Assembly (NCBI RefSeq): GCF_030815585.1
Contig: NZ_JAUSWY010000001.1
Span: forward strand, 3,658,001-3,722,000
DNA: 64,000 nt
Direction: 5' to 3'
From: Arthrobacter pascens
Lineage (GTDB): Bacteria; Actinomycetota; Actinomycetes; Actinomycetales; Micrococcaceae
Under the pieces are notes generated by a model, which ran no database searches, was not told the origin of the DNA, and worked only from the letters and a program-made list of their open reading frames with translations. Below are positions 1 through 8,806 of this stretch, piece after piece (the stretch's first letter is position 1; every line of letters starts with the position of its first letter). A program made the translations under genes and the position numbers.

Positions 1-237
1 GCGCGCGGCGTCGTCCAGCGGTGCGGCCTTCACCTCCTCCAACAGCTGCCGGATCATGGTCCCTATCCGCATGACTTTGGCCGGTTCGTCCACCAGGTCC
101 TGCAGGCTGCTGCCCTTGGACTTGATGCCGGGCGCCGCATTGGCGTCAGCGGGCACGGGCACGGGCCGTTGCCCATTGTCGAGGGTGGTGCCCTCTACCG
201 GGACGTCGTCAGGCTGAGTGTCTTCCGGATCGCTCAT
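1..237 (-). CDS. bpa: Bacterial proteasome activator Bpa (partial, C-terminus outside window)
   Basis: The first 79 residues are visible, starting at the ATG at 235-237 with MSDPEDTQPDD. After an acidic, proline-rich leader comes PAKVMRIGTMIRQLLEEV and then KAAPLDDAAR. That block is characteristic of the Bpa/DUF2587 family (Mycobacterium Rv3780). In that family, a ring of Bpa opens the 20S proteasome gate without ATP to degrade certain unfolded proteins. The C-terminal gate-opening motif lies beyond the window and cannot be checked. The gene follows the cstA-ybdD pair on the same strand after about 100 bases, so it may or may not share their transcript. Confidence 0.85.
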   Translation of the reverse strand, partial: MSDPEDTQPDDVPVEGTTLDNGQRPVPVPADANAAPGIKSKGSSLQDLVDEPAKVMRIGTMIRQLLEEVKAAPLDDAAR

Positions 238-335
238 GCGTTCATACTCTCACGAGCCGGCGGCACGCAGGCCAGTCAATGACGCTCCGTTGCCCGCAAA
301 TCACCTGACCGCGCATCAACAGCACCTCGAGCAAA

Positions 336-543
336 TCAGCAGCACCTGCCTTGCGGGTTGGTGTCCTGGCGGTCCGTCCTGTCCCGCCAGAACTCGCGCT
401 CACTCAGCGGCGGCGTCACATGCCCGGCCCCGCGGTGGTGCTCCAAGTACTTTGCATACGCATCCGCACCCAGGACGCCGTTGAGGTACCGGGCGAACCC
501 CCGGGAATCCCGTGGCGGCCGCAGCCAGTCCCGAACCCATCAT
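336..543 (-). pseudogene. YbdD/YjiX-family small protein, apparent frameshift in a G run
   Basis: Small YbdD-family proteins usually follow cstA and form part of the pyruvate/peptide transporter system. Here the ATG at 541-543 overlaps the cstA stop as ATGA, the usual coupling, and reads MMGSGLAAAATGFPG. The conserved body (FARYLNGVLGADAYAKYLEH, later SEREFWRDRTDRQDTNP and a final RCC) is in another frame, which is the frame of cstA beyond its stop. Removing one base from the five-C run at 498-502 (five G on the coding strand) joins the halves into a protein of about 67 residues. The span is 208 bases, one more than a multiple of three. This may be a sequencing error in a homopolymer, a real frameshift or programmed slippage. 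A less likely reading is that the body follows the cstA stop in frame, but no good start codon is present there. Confidence 0.6.
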
Positions 544-2840
544 TGGTGGCCTGCCCTTTCGAACCGGAGCTCCGCGGGCAGCTTGTCCCACTCAGCCAGG
601 AGCTCCCGCTCCGCCGGGCTGGGGATGAGCCCCGCCGGTGCGAACACGCGGGAGGGACGTGCCTCATCCTCGTGGTCCACGTTGGCGATTCCTGCGGCGT
701 TGTGGCGGAAGGCTTTGATGGTTGCCACGATCGCCGTGGCAATAACGATGATGCTCAGCACCACAAAGATGATGGACAGCCAGCCCTGGATCATGGTGTT
801 GCGGACCACTGCCTCCATGGCGAGTACTGTCTTGGCCGTCCCGAATTCTGTCTTGCCGTCCGCCAGGGCCTTTGAGAAGGCAGCGTTGTTGGCGAAGTAG
901 CCGACGGCCGGAACCGGCGAAAAGATCTTGTGGAAGCTGGCCGTGATGGTGACCACTGCGGCGAAGGCCAGCGGGAGGGCAACGATCCACAGGTACTTGA
1001 AGGCGCCGCGTTTCGCTGCAATGGCCATGCAGACAGCCAGGGCGATGGCGGCCAGCAACTGGTTGGCGATGCCAAACAGCGGGAACAGTGTGTTGATTCC
1101 GCCCAGGGGATCAGTGACACCCATCAGCAGCACGGCACCCCAGGCACCCACCATCACCGCGGTGCAGAGCCACGCTCCCGGCCGCCACGAGTGCTCTTTG
1201 AACTTGGGGACGAAGTTGCCGATGGAGTCCTGCAGCATGAACCGTGCAACGCGGGTACCGGCGTCCACAGCTGTGAGGATGAACAAGGCCTCGAACATGA
1301 TGGCGAAGTGGTACCAGAAAGCCATCATGGCCGTGCCGCCGATGAACTGCTGCATGATGTGGGCCAGTCCCACGGCCAGGGTGGGTGCGCCGCCGGACCG
1401 GGAGATGATGCTCTCCTCCCCCACGTTTGAGGCTGTCTGGGCCAGCACGTCCGGGGTGATGTTGACGCCGGCAAGTCCCAGGCTGTTGACCCAGGTGGCG
1501 GCGGATTCCACGGTGCCGCCGGTGAGCGCGAGTGGCGCGTTCATGGCGAAGTAGATGCCGCGGTCGATGGAGATGGCCGCCACCAGGGCCATGATGGCCA
1601 CGAAGGATTCCATCAGCATGCCGCCGTAGCCGATGAAACGGGTCTGGCGTTCCTTCTCAATGAGTTTCGGCGTGGTACCTGAGGAAATCAGGGCATGGAA
1701 GCCGGACAATGCGCCGCACGCAATGGTGACGAACAGGAACGGGAACAGCGCCCCCGAGAATACAGGTCCGTTGTCGCGGCTGGCGAACTCGCTGAAAGCG
1801 GGGACGGTGATTTCGGGACGGACCACCACAATGGCCAGGGCCAGCATCACGATCACGCCGATCTTCATGAAGGTGGAAAGGTAGTCGCGGGGAGCCAGCA
1901 GCAGCCAGACGGGAAGGATGGCGGCGATGAAGCCGTAGACGATGAGGCCCCATGCGATGGTGACCTTGTCCAGATGGAAGAACGCCGCTCCCCACTCGGT
2001 ACCGGCAACAGCACCGCCGCCGATGATGGCCGCCATGAGCAGCACAAAACCGATGAGGGAGACTTCCAGGACCTTGCCGGGACGGAGGAACCGGAGGTAG
2101 ATCCCCATGAACAGGGCGATGGGGATGGTCATGCCAACGGAGAAGACACCCCACGGGCTTTCGCCCAGGGCGTTCACGACGACCAGGGCCAGGATCGCAA
2201 CGATGATCACCATGATGAGCAGCGTGGCGATGAGGGCTGCGGTGCCGCCGATCACGCCCAGTTCCTCGCGGGCCATCTGGCCCAGGGAGCGTCCGCCGCG
2301 GCGCATGGAGAAAAACATCACCAGGTAGTCCTGGACCGCGCCGGCCAGAACGACGCCGATGATGATCCAGATAGTGCCGGGGAGATAGCCCATCTGGGCT
2401 GCGATGACCGGCCCAACCAGGGGTCCCGCGCCGGCAATGGCGGCGAAGTGGTGGCCGAACAGGACGTTACGGTCCGTACGGACATAGTCCTTGCCGTCCG
2501 CCTTGTACTCTGCGGGAGTGGCGCGGCGGTCGTTCGGCTTGAGGAGGAGCCTTTCGATGACCTTGGAGTAGAACCGGTAGCCGATGAGGTACGTGCAGAC
2601 AGAGGCGAAGACAAACCAGATGGCGTTGACTGTTTCTCCGCGGACGATTGCCAGCATGAACCAGGCCACGCCGCCCAGCAACGCGATGGCCGCCCAGATC
2701 GCGATCTTGGCGGGGGTCCATTTCTTCTCTTCAGCCTCGCGGACGGCCTCGTCCACGGCGGTCGGGGGAAGCTCCGGGTCCGTGGTAAGTTGCCCACCCC
2801 GACGCTTTGAACCTGCCAGTTCATCAGGCATTCCAGCCAT
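540..2840 (-). CDS. cstA: Carbon starvation protein CstA (peptide/pyruvate transporter)
   Basis: The 766-residue integral membrane protein has many hydrophobic segments from about residue 45 onward. It carries the CstA-typical stretches YRFYSKVIERLLLKPNDRRA, FGHHFAAIAGAGPLVGPVIA and GFHALISSGTTPKLIEKE. CstA proteins take up peptides or pyruvate when preferred carbon is short. I chose the ATG at 2838-2840 (MAGMPDEL) because an AAGGAGGAG ribosome site sits just upstream; an ATG seven codons earlier would place that site inside the gene. The N-terminus is longer and more charged than in enterobacterial CstA. The stop overlaps the start of the ybdD-like gene by four bases (ATGA). Confidence 0.93.
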   Translation of the reverse strand: MAGMPDELAGSKRRGGQLTTDPELPPTAVDEAVREAEEKKWTPAKIAIWAAIALLGGVAWFMLAIVRGETVNAIWFVFASVCTYLIGYRFYSKVIERLLLKPNDRRATPAEYKADGKDYVRTDRNVLFGHHFAAIAGAGPLVGPVIAAQMGYLPGTIWIIIGVVLAGAVQDYLVMFFSMRRGGRSLGQMAREELGVIGGTAALIATLLIMVIIVAILALVVVNALGESPWGVFSVGMTIPIALFMGIYLRFLRPGKVLEVSLIGFVLLMAAIIGGGAVAGTEWGAAFFHLDKVTIAWGLIVYGFIAAILPVWLLLAPRDYLSTFMKIGVIVMLALAIVVVRPEITVPAFSEFASRDNGPVFSGALFPFLFVTIACGALSGFHALISSGTTPKLIEKERQTRFIGYGGMLMESFVAIMALVAAISIDRGIYFAMNAPLALTGGTVESAATWVNSLGLAGVNITPDVLAQTASNVGEESIISRSGGAPTLAVGLAHIMQQFIGGTAMMAFWYHFAIMFEALFILTAVDAGTRVARFMLQDSIGNFVPKFKEHSWRPGAWLCTAVMVGAWGAVLLMGVTDPLGGINTLFPLFGIANQLLAAIALAVCMAIAAKRGAFKYLWIVALPLAFAAVVTITASFHKIFSPVPAVGYFANNAAFSKALADGKTEFGTAKTVLAMEAVVRNTMIQGWLSIIFVVLSIIVIATAIVATIKAFRHNAAGIANVDHEDEARPSRVFAPAGLIPSPAERELLAEWDKLPAELRFERAGHQ

Positions 2841-2936
2841 GTCTCCTCCTTGAGATTTCATGCTCCAGCGATCTGCTCAAAGGCACCCTACCAATCAGGA
2901 GCCACCGCGGGTAATGCCTTCATGCCGCGGCGCCAT

Positions 2937-3016
2937 ACCTCGCGGTGAGCGGCAGGCCGACGGCGGTGAGCGCCACACCTCGCGATGAGCGGCAGGCCGA
3001 CGGCGGTAAGCGGCAC
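2937..3016. repeat. Tandem duplication, 2 x 40 bp
   Basis: Bases 2937-2976 and 2977-3016 are direct tandem copies differing at three positions. The copies lie between the 3' end of the permease gene and the upstream region of cstA. I see no coding or regulatory role. Confidence 0.8.
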
Positions 3017-3065
3017 CGCGAGCAACCATGCGGTGACGCGAACGGCAGGCCGGTGTACCAAGAAT

Positions 3066-3095
3066 GCCTCCGTCCAGGATTTCCCCGACGGAGGC
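3066..3095 (-). terminator. Stem-loop after the FtsX-like permease gene
   Basis: GCCTCCGTC at 3066-3074 pairs perfectly with GACGGAGGC at 3087-3095, just downstream of the permease stop on the minus strand. There is no clear U tract, so it is a weak intrinsic terminator or an mRNA-stabilising hairpin. Confidence 0.45.
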
Positions 3096-3099
3096 CTTC

Positions 3100-5979
3100 T
3101 CACGTTCCCGCGGCGCGGCGGGACATCGGGAGGCGTGCCCGGGTGAACATCCAGGCCAGCGCGGCGCCGGTGAGCGGCACCACTACCAGGAGCGCCAGCA
3201 GTTGCACCCACGGTACGACGGCGTCTGACGCCACTCCCGTGGCCCGTCCCGAGGCATGGACGATGATGATCGCAGGGGCCACTCCTGCGAGACAGCCCAG
3301 GATGGATCCCAGTCCGCCCGTCATGAGCGCCTGGGCTCCCGCCAGGGCCTTGCGCAGCCTGGGCGCCGCGCCTACTCCTGCCAGGGTCATATGGTCGCTG
3401 CGTGAGTCCGCAAGTGACAACCCGGTGGTGATGCCCGCCGCGCTCAGGGTGATCAGCGCGCTGATTCCCACAATGGACCAGATGACCCACGAAGAATCCC
3501 GATCCACGCCTGGCTCGGCGTAAATGCCGACGGGGAAACTTCCGAAGAAGCCTGCCACGGTTGCCGCCATCAGATCCCGCTCCGCAGCACTGGGATAGGA
3601 GCTGAACTGCACCAACAGCGAAGACTCCGTCACCTGTATGCCAGCGGATTCCGCTGCGGCGGGCGAGATGACACCGAAGTAGGGAACCGGGACCTCAGGG
3701 ACCACCACGATGGCGGGCAGCTCTGTTGACGTGACCACCTCATAGCCAGCGTGGGCCTGGGAAGTGGACACCTTGCTCCTGCGCAAGTCGGCACCTTCCA
3801 GGACTGCCATTCCATCCTGCACAAATACCGGGTTGGTCACCACCAGTCCGCCGTTGTTGAGTACCTCCACTGCCTCCTCGGAAGGCGCCGTCCCCAGCAT
3901 GGCCCGGATCTCGGCTTCCCCGCCCACAACGAGGGACCTCGGCGAACCACTGTTGTTGGGACGCATCGAGCCCTGGCAGCGCCAATCCTGGGGATCCTTG
4001 ACCCTTTGGCCCTCTGTGACGGCGCACTCGTTGCCTGCCGGCACATTGAGGGAGTAGAGGAGGCAGTTTGAGGTGGGAGTAACGGGCGGAGCTGAGAGGT
4101 CGGCGGTGGGTCCCATGTTGCAGTTTGCAACCCCTGGCGACTCCAGCACGTGCGTCCATGACACGGTGTCAACGGCGTTCTTCAGGGCATTCGTGAGTTT
4201 GAGGGGGTCGACGGCCAGGGGTTCCGGACTGGTGCCGTCTGCCAGGAGCGGTCCTTGCATGGTCAAGGGCACCGATGCCTGGTTTGGCAACGCCTGCCAG
4301 TAGTGGTTTTCCCGCATACCTGCCTCTTGGCTGGCCGCCAGGACCATGGCGGCACTGGCCAGGGTGGCCGCCGCCAGCACTGCCGCGACGGCGGGAACAG
4401 TACGGCTGCGGTTTCTGGCGGAATCCCGGGCGGCCATTCGCAGCGGGAGCGGCAGGCTTCCGGTCCGGCGCGTCATGAGCGCCACGACGGATCCCGTGAC
4501 AAGCACGAGCCCGGTCACGGCCAGCACGGCCCCGGCGATTACCAGCGATGAGATCAAGGGCATTCTGTCGTTGAGCAGGTCAGGGTCGTCAGGGACGTCG
4601 GAGAGGGCGTTGCCGGAGAACAACAGCACGGCGGACAGCAGCAGCATCCCGGCACCGATACGCTGCGGCCATTTGCCTGTAGCTACCGGCGCCCGCCCCG
4701 ACTTCAAGGCACCCAGGACCGCCTGTTTCGATACCTGCCGGGCCGGTGCCAAGGCAGCGAGAACACACGCACCCAGTCCCATGAGCATCGCGATGGCGGT
4801 CAGGAGGATGTCGGGATGGAAACCTGCCAACCGCACGGAGCCCAGATGACGCACCCAGAGCACTGCGCCGGCGGCGCCGGCGAGGCCCAGCGCCGCACCC
4901 GCAGCGATGGCTATGGTCCCCAGCCACACGCCGGCCGCCGTGACTACCGCCCGGACGGTGGGAGCCTCCGCGCCGGAGGCAGCCAACAGCGCCAACTCGC
5001 GTATCTGTCGTTTTGCTCCCACGGAGAAGGCTGCGCCGGCCAGCAGTCCGACCTCCAGCAACGCCAGGGCACCGATGAAGCCGCCTGTGAGATAGGCGGC
5101 ATAGGGCGGCGCGGGCTGGTAGGCCGGAGGTGAACCGTCAATGGTTCGCTGATCCATGGGCGGCGGATTAAGGGCTACAGACCGCGAGAGCACAGCCACA
5201 CCAACGGTGTTGGCTTCCCTCACCTGGGCCCAGGTAACAGGCTCAGGACCCACAAGGTAGTACTGGGCCTGGTCACCTTCCCGGTATGACGGAATGGGAG
5301 CGACCACCTCCTGCGCCTGGCCAGGTTTGAGGAAGAGAACTTCGTTCCGGTCCGAGAAACCGAAGTCGCGCAAGGTGCCGACGGCGGTAAACGTGCCGGC
5401 CGACGTCGTCAGGTTCTCCCCCAGTTCCATACCGAAACGGTCCAGAATGCCGGGTGAAACGAGAGCCTCTGCGGCAGATTGCGGCGCCCTACCGTCCAGA
5501 AGCTTGAATTTTCCCTCGAAGGCGGGGTTAAGCGCATCCACCGCCTTACCCTCCAGCGACACGTCCGCGTTCCCCACCTTGGCAGTGAGCGCAATCGGTA
5601 ATTCGGTCAGCACGGTGTATCCGGCAGGCAGGACATCCTTGGGATCCGCCGCTACAAAGTCGGGATCAATGTCCTGGGAATTCGACGCCACAATCGTCTC
5701 CCTGACGGGGTCCTGGATCATCACGCTGTTCACGGCGTTGAGCGACTGGAACCGCGCCTGGGTGTTGCCCAGCTGGTATTGGACCCGTTCCGCAGGAGTC
5801 TCCTCCATGCTCTGGACGAGCGTGGCCGCACCGGTCATCGCGGCCACGGGCAGCATGATCAGCAGGATGATGAGCAGCGATCGGCCCTTGTGGCGGCGGA
5901 TATCGCGCCGCGCCATCCGCATGGCGACGCGGAAGGAGTGCCGGCGCCCGCCGGGCACCGGGGTGAGATCGAGGGCCAC
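3100..5979 (-). CDS. FtsX/MacB-type ABC transporter permease
   Basis: The roughly 959-residue membrane protein opens with a basic stretch (RMARRDIRRHKGRS) and a membrane segment near residues 28-48. A large extracytoplasmic domain follows, then a multi-helix block (GALALLEVGLLAGAAFSVGA and following), a second large outer domain and a terminal helix group. This duplicated FtsX layout is typical of actinobacterial permeases that work with a LolD/MacB-type ATPase in drug or peptide efflux or envelope-stress defence. The GTG at 5977-5979 lies right after the ATPase stop and gives a compact N-terminus; a start inside the ATPase gene is also open but reads as non-conserved sequence. It is the last gene of the PadR-ATPase-permease unit. 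The substrate is unknown. Confidence 0.85.
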   Translation of the reverse strand: MALDLTPVPGGRRHSFRVAMRMARRDIRRHKGRSLLIILLIMLPVAAMTGAATLVQSMEETPAERVQYQLGNTQARFQSLNAVNSVMIQDPVRETIVASNSQDIDPDFVAADPKDVLPAGYTVLTELPIALTAKVGNADVSLEGKAVDALNPAFEGKFKLLDGRAPQSAAEALVSPGILDRFGMELGENLTTSAGTFTAVGTLRDFGFSDRNEVLFLKPGQAQEVVAPIPSYREGDQAQYYLVGPEPVTWAQVREANTVGVAVLSRSVALNPPPMDQRTIDGSPPAYQPAPPYAAYLTGGFIGALALLEVGLLAGAAFSVGAKRQIRELALLAASGAEAPTVRAVVTAAGVWLGTIAIAAGAALGLAGAAGAVLWVRHLGSVRLAGFHPDILLTAIAMLMGLGACVLAALAPARQVSKQAVLGALKSGRAPVATGKWPQRIGAGMLLLSAVLLFSGNALSDVPDDPDLLNDRMPLISSLVIAGAVLAVTGLVLVTGSVVALMTRRTGSLPLPLRMAARDSARNRSRTVPAVAAVLAAATLASAAMVLAASQEAGMRENHYWQALPNQASVPLTMQGPLLADGTSPEPLAVDPLKLTNALKNAVDTVSWTHVLESPGVANCNMGPTADLSAPPVTPTSNCLLYSLNVPAGNECAVTEGQRVKDPQDWRCQGSMRPNNSGSPRSLVVGGEAEIRAMLGTAPSEEAVEVLNNGGLVVTNPVFVQDGMAVLEGADLRRSKVSTSQAHAGYEVVTSTELPAIVVVPEVPVPYFGVISPAAAESAGIQVTESSLLVQFSSYPSAAERDLMAATVAGFFGSFPVGIYAEPGVDRDSSWVIWSIVGISALITLSAAGITTGLSLADSRSDHMTLAGVGAAPRLRKALAGAQALMTGGLGSILGCLAGVAPAIIIVHASGRATGVASDAVVPWVQLLALLVVVPLTGAALAWMFTRARLPMSRRAAGT

Positions 5980-5980
5980 C

Positions 5981-6718
5981 TCAGAGTCCGGCCTGGGCCA
6001 GGAGCATGGCGGGATCATGCATGGCGGCTGCCTGGTCCACGATGCGGCCGTCCCGCAAGAACACCACCCGGTCCGCCCAGGCGGCATGCCTGGCCTCGTG
6101 GGTCACCAGCATGACGGCGGCGCCGGCGTCTGCCCGCCCCCGCAGCACTTCCATAACACCCTGTCCGGTGGTGGAGTCCAATGCCCCCGTGGGTTCATCG
6201 GCCAGGATCAGCCGGCGCTCCCCCACAATGGCCCTGGCAATGGCTACCCGCTGCTGCTGGCCGCCGGACATCTGGTCCATAAAACGGTAAGCGAGTTCCG
6301 GTATCCCCACTTGCCTCAGGGCATCCAGCGACTGCCGGTGGGCCTTCTTCGCCCCCGTACCGTCCAGTTCCAGTGGCAAGGCCACATTTTCGGCGGCAGT
6401 CAGTGTAGGAACCAGGTTGAAGTCCTGAAAAACGTAGCCGACGGCTCGGCGGCGCAGCCGCGCCAGCTCGTTCAGTCCCAGCCCCGCCAAGGGCGTCGAT
6501 TCCACAAAGACAGCGCCCGACGTCGGCCGGTCCAGTCCGCCGGCAAGCGCCAGCAGGGAGGATTTCCCGGACCCGGACGGCCCCATGACCGCCACAAACT
6601 CGCCCGCGCTGATGGTGAGGTCAACATCGCGGAGTGCCGCAACCGCCGTCGCGCCGTCACCGAAAGTCCTGCAGACCTTGGCCAGTTCCAGGACCTGCTG
6701 CGGCCCCTGGACGCTCAC
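5981..6718 (-). CDS. ABC transporter ATP-binding protein (LolD/MacB type)
   Basis: The 245-residue ATPase shows an intact Walker A (GPSGSGKSS, near residue 42), a Q-loop in YVFQDFNLVPTLTA, the signature MSGGQQQRVAIARA, Walker B LILADEPTGALD and the switch histidine in MLVTHEARHA. It should power the FtsX-like permease that follows immediately. The GTG start overlaps the stop of the PadR gene as GTGA, which implies translational coupling. Confidence 0.92.
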   Translation of the reverse strand: MSVQGPQQVLELAKVCRTFGDGATAVAALRDVDLTISAGEFVAVMGPSGSGKSSLLALAGGLDRPTSGAVFVESTPLAGLGLNELARLRRRAVGYVFQDFNLVPTLTAAENVALPLELDGTGAKKAHRQSLDALRQVGIPELAYRFMDQMSGGQQQRVAIARAIVGERRLILADEPTGALDSTTGQGVMEVLRGRADAGAAVMLVTHEARHAAWADRVVFLRDGRIVDQAAAMHDPAMLLAQAGL

Positions 6719-7326
6719 CGGCGGCTGTCAGCGATGAGCGGGGCAGCCTCTTCCACAGTGACCCCGTTGGACGTTTTACGTGTTGCACCCTGGCCGGCGG
6801 ACTGCGCCTGCTGCACCATCCGGGCCTCGCAGAGGTCCAGCCAGCGGACCTCCGCTTCCGTCTGGAAAATCAGCGAGTCCAGTACCAGCAGCCACGCGGT
6901 ATCTGCCGAACGCTGGTTGGCGGCGGTGTCCCGGCGGGACTTGGTGTAATCCTGGAGCGCCCGGATGGAAGCCACCCGCTGGGCCTGGATGATGGCCTGC
7001 ACATCCACCCCCGGCAACGTCACGGCGAGCGCCAGTTTGATGGCGAGCTCGTTCCGCGGCGGATTGATCCGCTCCACGGGGGCGGCGAACCAGCCCTGGA
7101 CTTCTGCCTTGCCTGCATCGGTGATGCTGTAGACCACGTGGCCCTCGCCGTCACCGCCGTCATTGCTGACCAGGCCGTCACGTTCCAGCCGGTCCAGGGT
7201 GGTGTAGACCTGACCGATGTTCAACGGCCAGGTGGCCCCGGTGCGGTTCTCGAACTCAACCCTGAGCTGGTAGCCGTAGCGCGGCTGGTCCTGCAGCAAG
7301 GCGAGGAGGCTGTGACGTATGGACAT
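6715..7326 (-). CDS. PadR-family transcriptional regulator
   Basis: The 203-residue protein has an N-terminal winged helix (SIRHSLLALLQDQPRYGYQL, then GQVYTTLDRLERDGLV) and a C-terminal part matching the Vir-like helical dimer domain of PadR subfamily 2. I chose the ATG at 7324-7326 because AGGAG lies about 6 bases before it; an upstream in-frame start at 7374 lacks this. It heads the ABC unit, so it probably autoregulates and responds to the compound that the transporter exports. That is the common arrangement for PadR/ABC pairs, but the ligand is not visible. Confidence 0.88.
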   Translation of the reverse strand: MSIRHSLLALLQDQPRYGYQLRVEFENRTGATWPLNIGQVYTTLDRLERDGLVSNDGGDGEGHVVYSITDAGKAEVQGWFAAPVERINPPRNELAIKLALAVTLPGVDVQAIIQAQRVASIRALQDYTKSRRDTAANQRSADTAWLLVLDSLIFQTEAEVRWLDLCEARMVQQAQSAGQGATRKTSNGVTVEEAAPLIADSRR

Positions 7327-7451
7327 GGTGCTCCTAGCGGTAGCGTCTGCTGCGCGGTATGCAAGGACCCCCAAGACCCATGCATACCGCGTATAGAGTG
7401 AGACTAGCCGACTTCTGCCGATGAAGCAATACTGAGTATTTACCAGGCGGA

Positions 7452-8435
7452 CTACATGACCAGCAGGACCTTGCCGACGTGGTCCCCGCCGTCAAAGTAC
7501 TTGTGCGCAGCCCTGACCTGGTCGAGCGGAAAGGTCTTGGCTACCAGCGGGCGGATCCGTCCGTCGCTGATGAGGGGCCACACCGACTCCCGCACCGCGT
7601 TCAGGATGGCACCCTTTTCCGCCACAGGCCGGGGACGCAGCGCCGTGGCCACCACCGCTGCCCGCTTCCTGAGCAGCTGGCCCAGGTCCAGCTCCCCCTT
7701 CGCGCCGCCCTGCAGTCCGATCACGATAAGCCGTCCATAGTCAGCCAGCGCGTCGACATTCTGCTGGAGGTATTTGGCGCCCACCACATCCAGGATCACG
7801 TCGGCGCCTTTACCGCCGTTCTGCCGCCGCAGGCTCTCCGGAAAGTCCTCCTCGGAGTAGTTGATGGCGATGTCCGCGCCAAGGAAGGCCTTGGCGGTAC
7901 CGACCTTCTCATCCGTTCCTGCAGTGGTGGCCACTCTGGCGCCAAAGGCCTTGGCGAGCTGGATGGCCATGGTGCCAATACCGCCCGTGGCTCCGTGGAT
8001 CAGCACGGTTTCCCCGGCCTGCAGCTGTGCCGTCATGATCAGGTTCGAGTACACCGTGGCCGCCACTTCAGGCAGGGACGCGGCAGTGACCACGTCAACG
8101 CCGTCGGGAATCCTCAGGACCTGCTCCGCCGGAACGGCAACCTGCTGGGAATAGCCCCCGCCGGCAAGCAGCGCCACCACCTTGTCCCCCACCGAGAAGG
8201 GCTTGGTGACGCCGGGGCCGAAGCCGGCGATCCTGCCGGACACCTCCAGTCCCGGGACCTCAGAGACGCCCGGCGGCGGCGGGTAGAAACCCCTGCGCTG
8301 CTGAACGTCCGCCCGGTTCAGGCCCGCGGCGACGACGTCGATCAGCACCTCGCCCTGCCCCGGAACCGGGGCGTCCACGTCGCGGACCTCCAGCACCTCC
8401 GGCCCGCCAGGTTCTGAAATGTAGACGGCTTTCAT
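7452..8435 (-). CDS. NAD(P)H:quinone oxidoreductase (zeta-crystallin/PIG3-like MDR)
   Basis: The 327-residue medium-chain reductase has a GroES-like N-terminus (AAGLNRADVQQRRGFYPPPP) and a nucleotide-binding motif HGATGGIGTMAIQLAKAFGA near residue 150. The zinc-ligand cysteines of alcohol dehydrogenases are absent, as expected for zinc-free quinone reductases. The AGLNRADVxQRxGxYPPPPG pattern points to the PIG3/TP53I3-like subgroup, which reduces quinones with NADPH. It stands alone, transcribed away from the tRNA-Ser gene. Confidence 0.88.
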   Translation of the reverse strand: MKAVYISEPGGPEVLEVRDVDAPVPGQGEVLIDVVAAGLNRADVQQRRGFYPPPPGVSEVPGLEVSGRIAGFGPGVTKPFSVGDKVVALLAGGGYSQQVAVPAEQVLRIPDGVDVVTAASLPEVAATVYSNLIMTAQLQAGETVLIHGATGGIGTMAIQLAKAFGARVATTAGTDEKVGTAKAFLGADIAINYSEEDFPESLRRQNGGKGADVILDVVGAKYLQQNVDALADYGRLIVIGLQGGAKGELDLGQLLRKRAAVVATALRPRPVAEKGAILNAVRESVWPLISDGRIRPLVAKTFPLDQVRAAHKYFDGGDHVGKVLLVM

Positions 8436-8540
8436 CGAACTCCCGTTTCTTGCTGACTCGTGTTCCAGAACCAGTGTGCACCGGACGCGCCCAGACTCTG
8501 TTTTGTTGCAGCCAACTGCCTATGAAACACTACTCGTTAG

Positions 8541-8628
8541 GGAAGGTTGTCCGAGCGGCCGAAGGAGCTAGTCTTGAAAACTAGTGTGCGGTAACCCCGT
8601 ACCAAGAGTTCGAATCTCTTACCTTCCG
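8541..8628 (+). tRNA. tRNA-Ser (anticodon TGA)
   Basis: The 88-base class II tRNA has a seven-base acceptor stem (GGAAGGT/ACCTTCC), an anticodon arm CTAGT-CTTGAAA-ACTAG with anticodon TGA, a long variable arm and the T loop TTCGAAT. The discriminator base is G. No CCA is encoded. Confidence 0.96.
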
Positions 8629-8634
8629 CGAATG

Positions 8635-8687
8635 GAACCCCGGTACGCCAGCATGGCTGGCATACCGGGGTTCTTCGTTTTAGTTTT
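8635..8687 (+). terminator. Strong intrinsic terminator after tRNA-Ser
   Basis: GAACCCCGGTA at 8635-8645 pairs with TACCGGGGTTC at 8663-8673. An inner GCCAGC/GCTGGC stem extends the hairpin, and a T-rich tail follows to about 8687. Confidence 0.85.
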
Positions 8688-8806
8688 CCCCGGTTAACCT
8701 GCTGTTCCGTTGAAACTGTCAGTGCCCCGGCATAGGGTCATTCCTGTCTCCACCACCCACTCAAGTACAGCGGACATCGGTCCGCCCAGAGAACCAGGAG
8801 TCCACC

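Noticed and set aside
1695..2810. Open frame of 371 codons antisense to cstA, rich in D, E, G and H
   Set aside because: The acidic, histidine-rich composition is what the reverse of a hydrophobic membrane gene gives in high-GC DNA; no start signal is seen.
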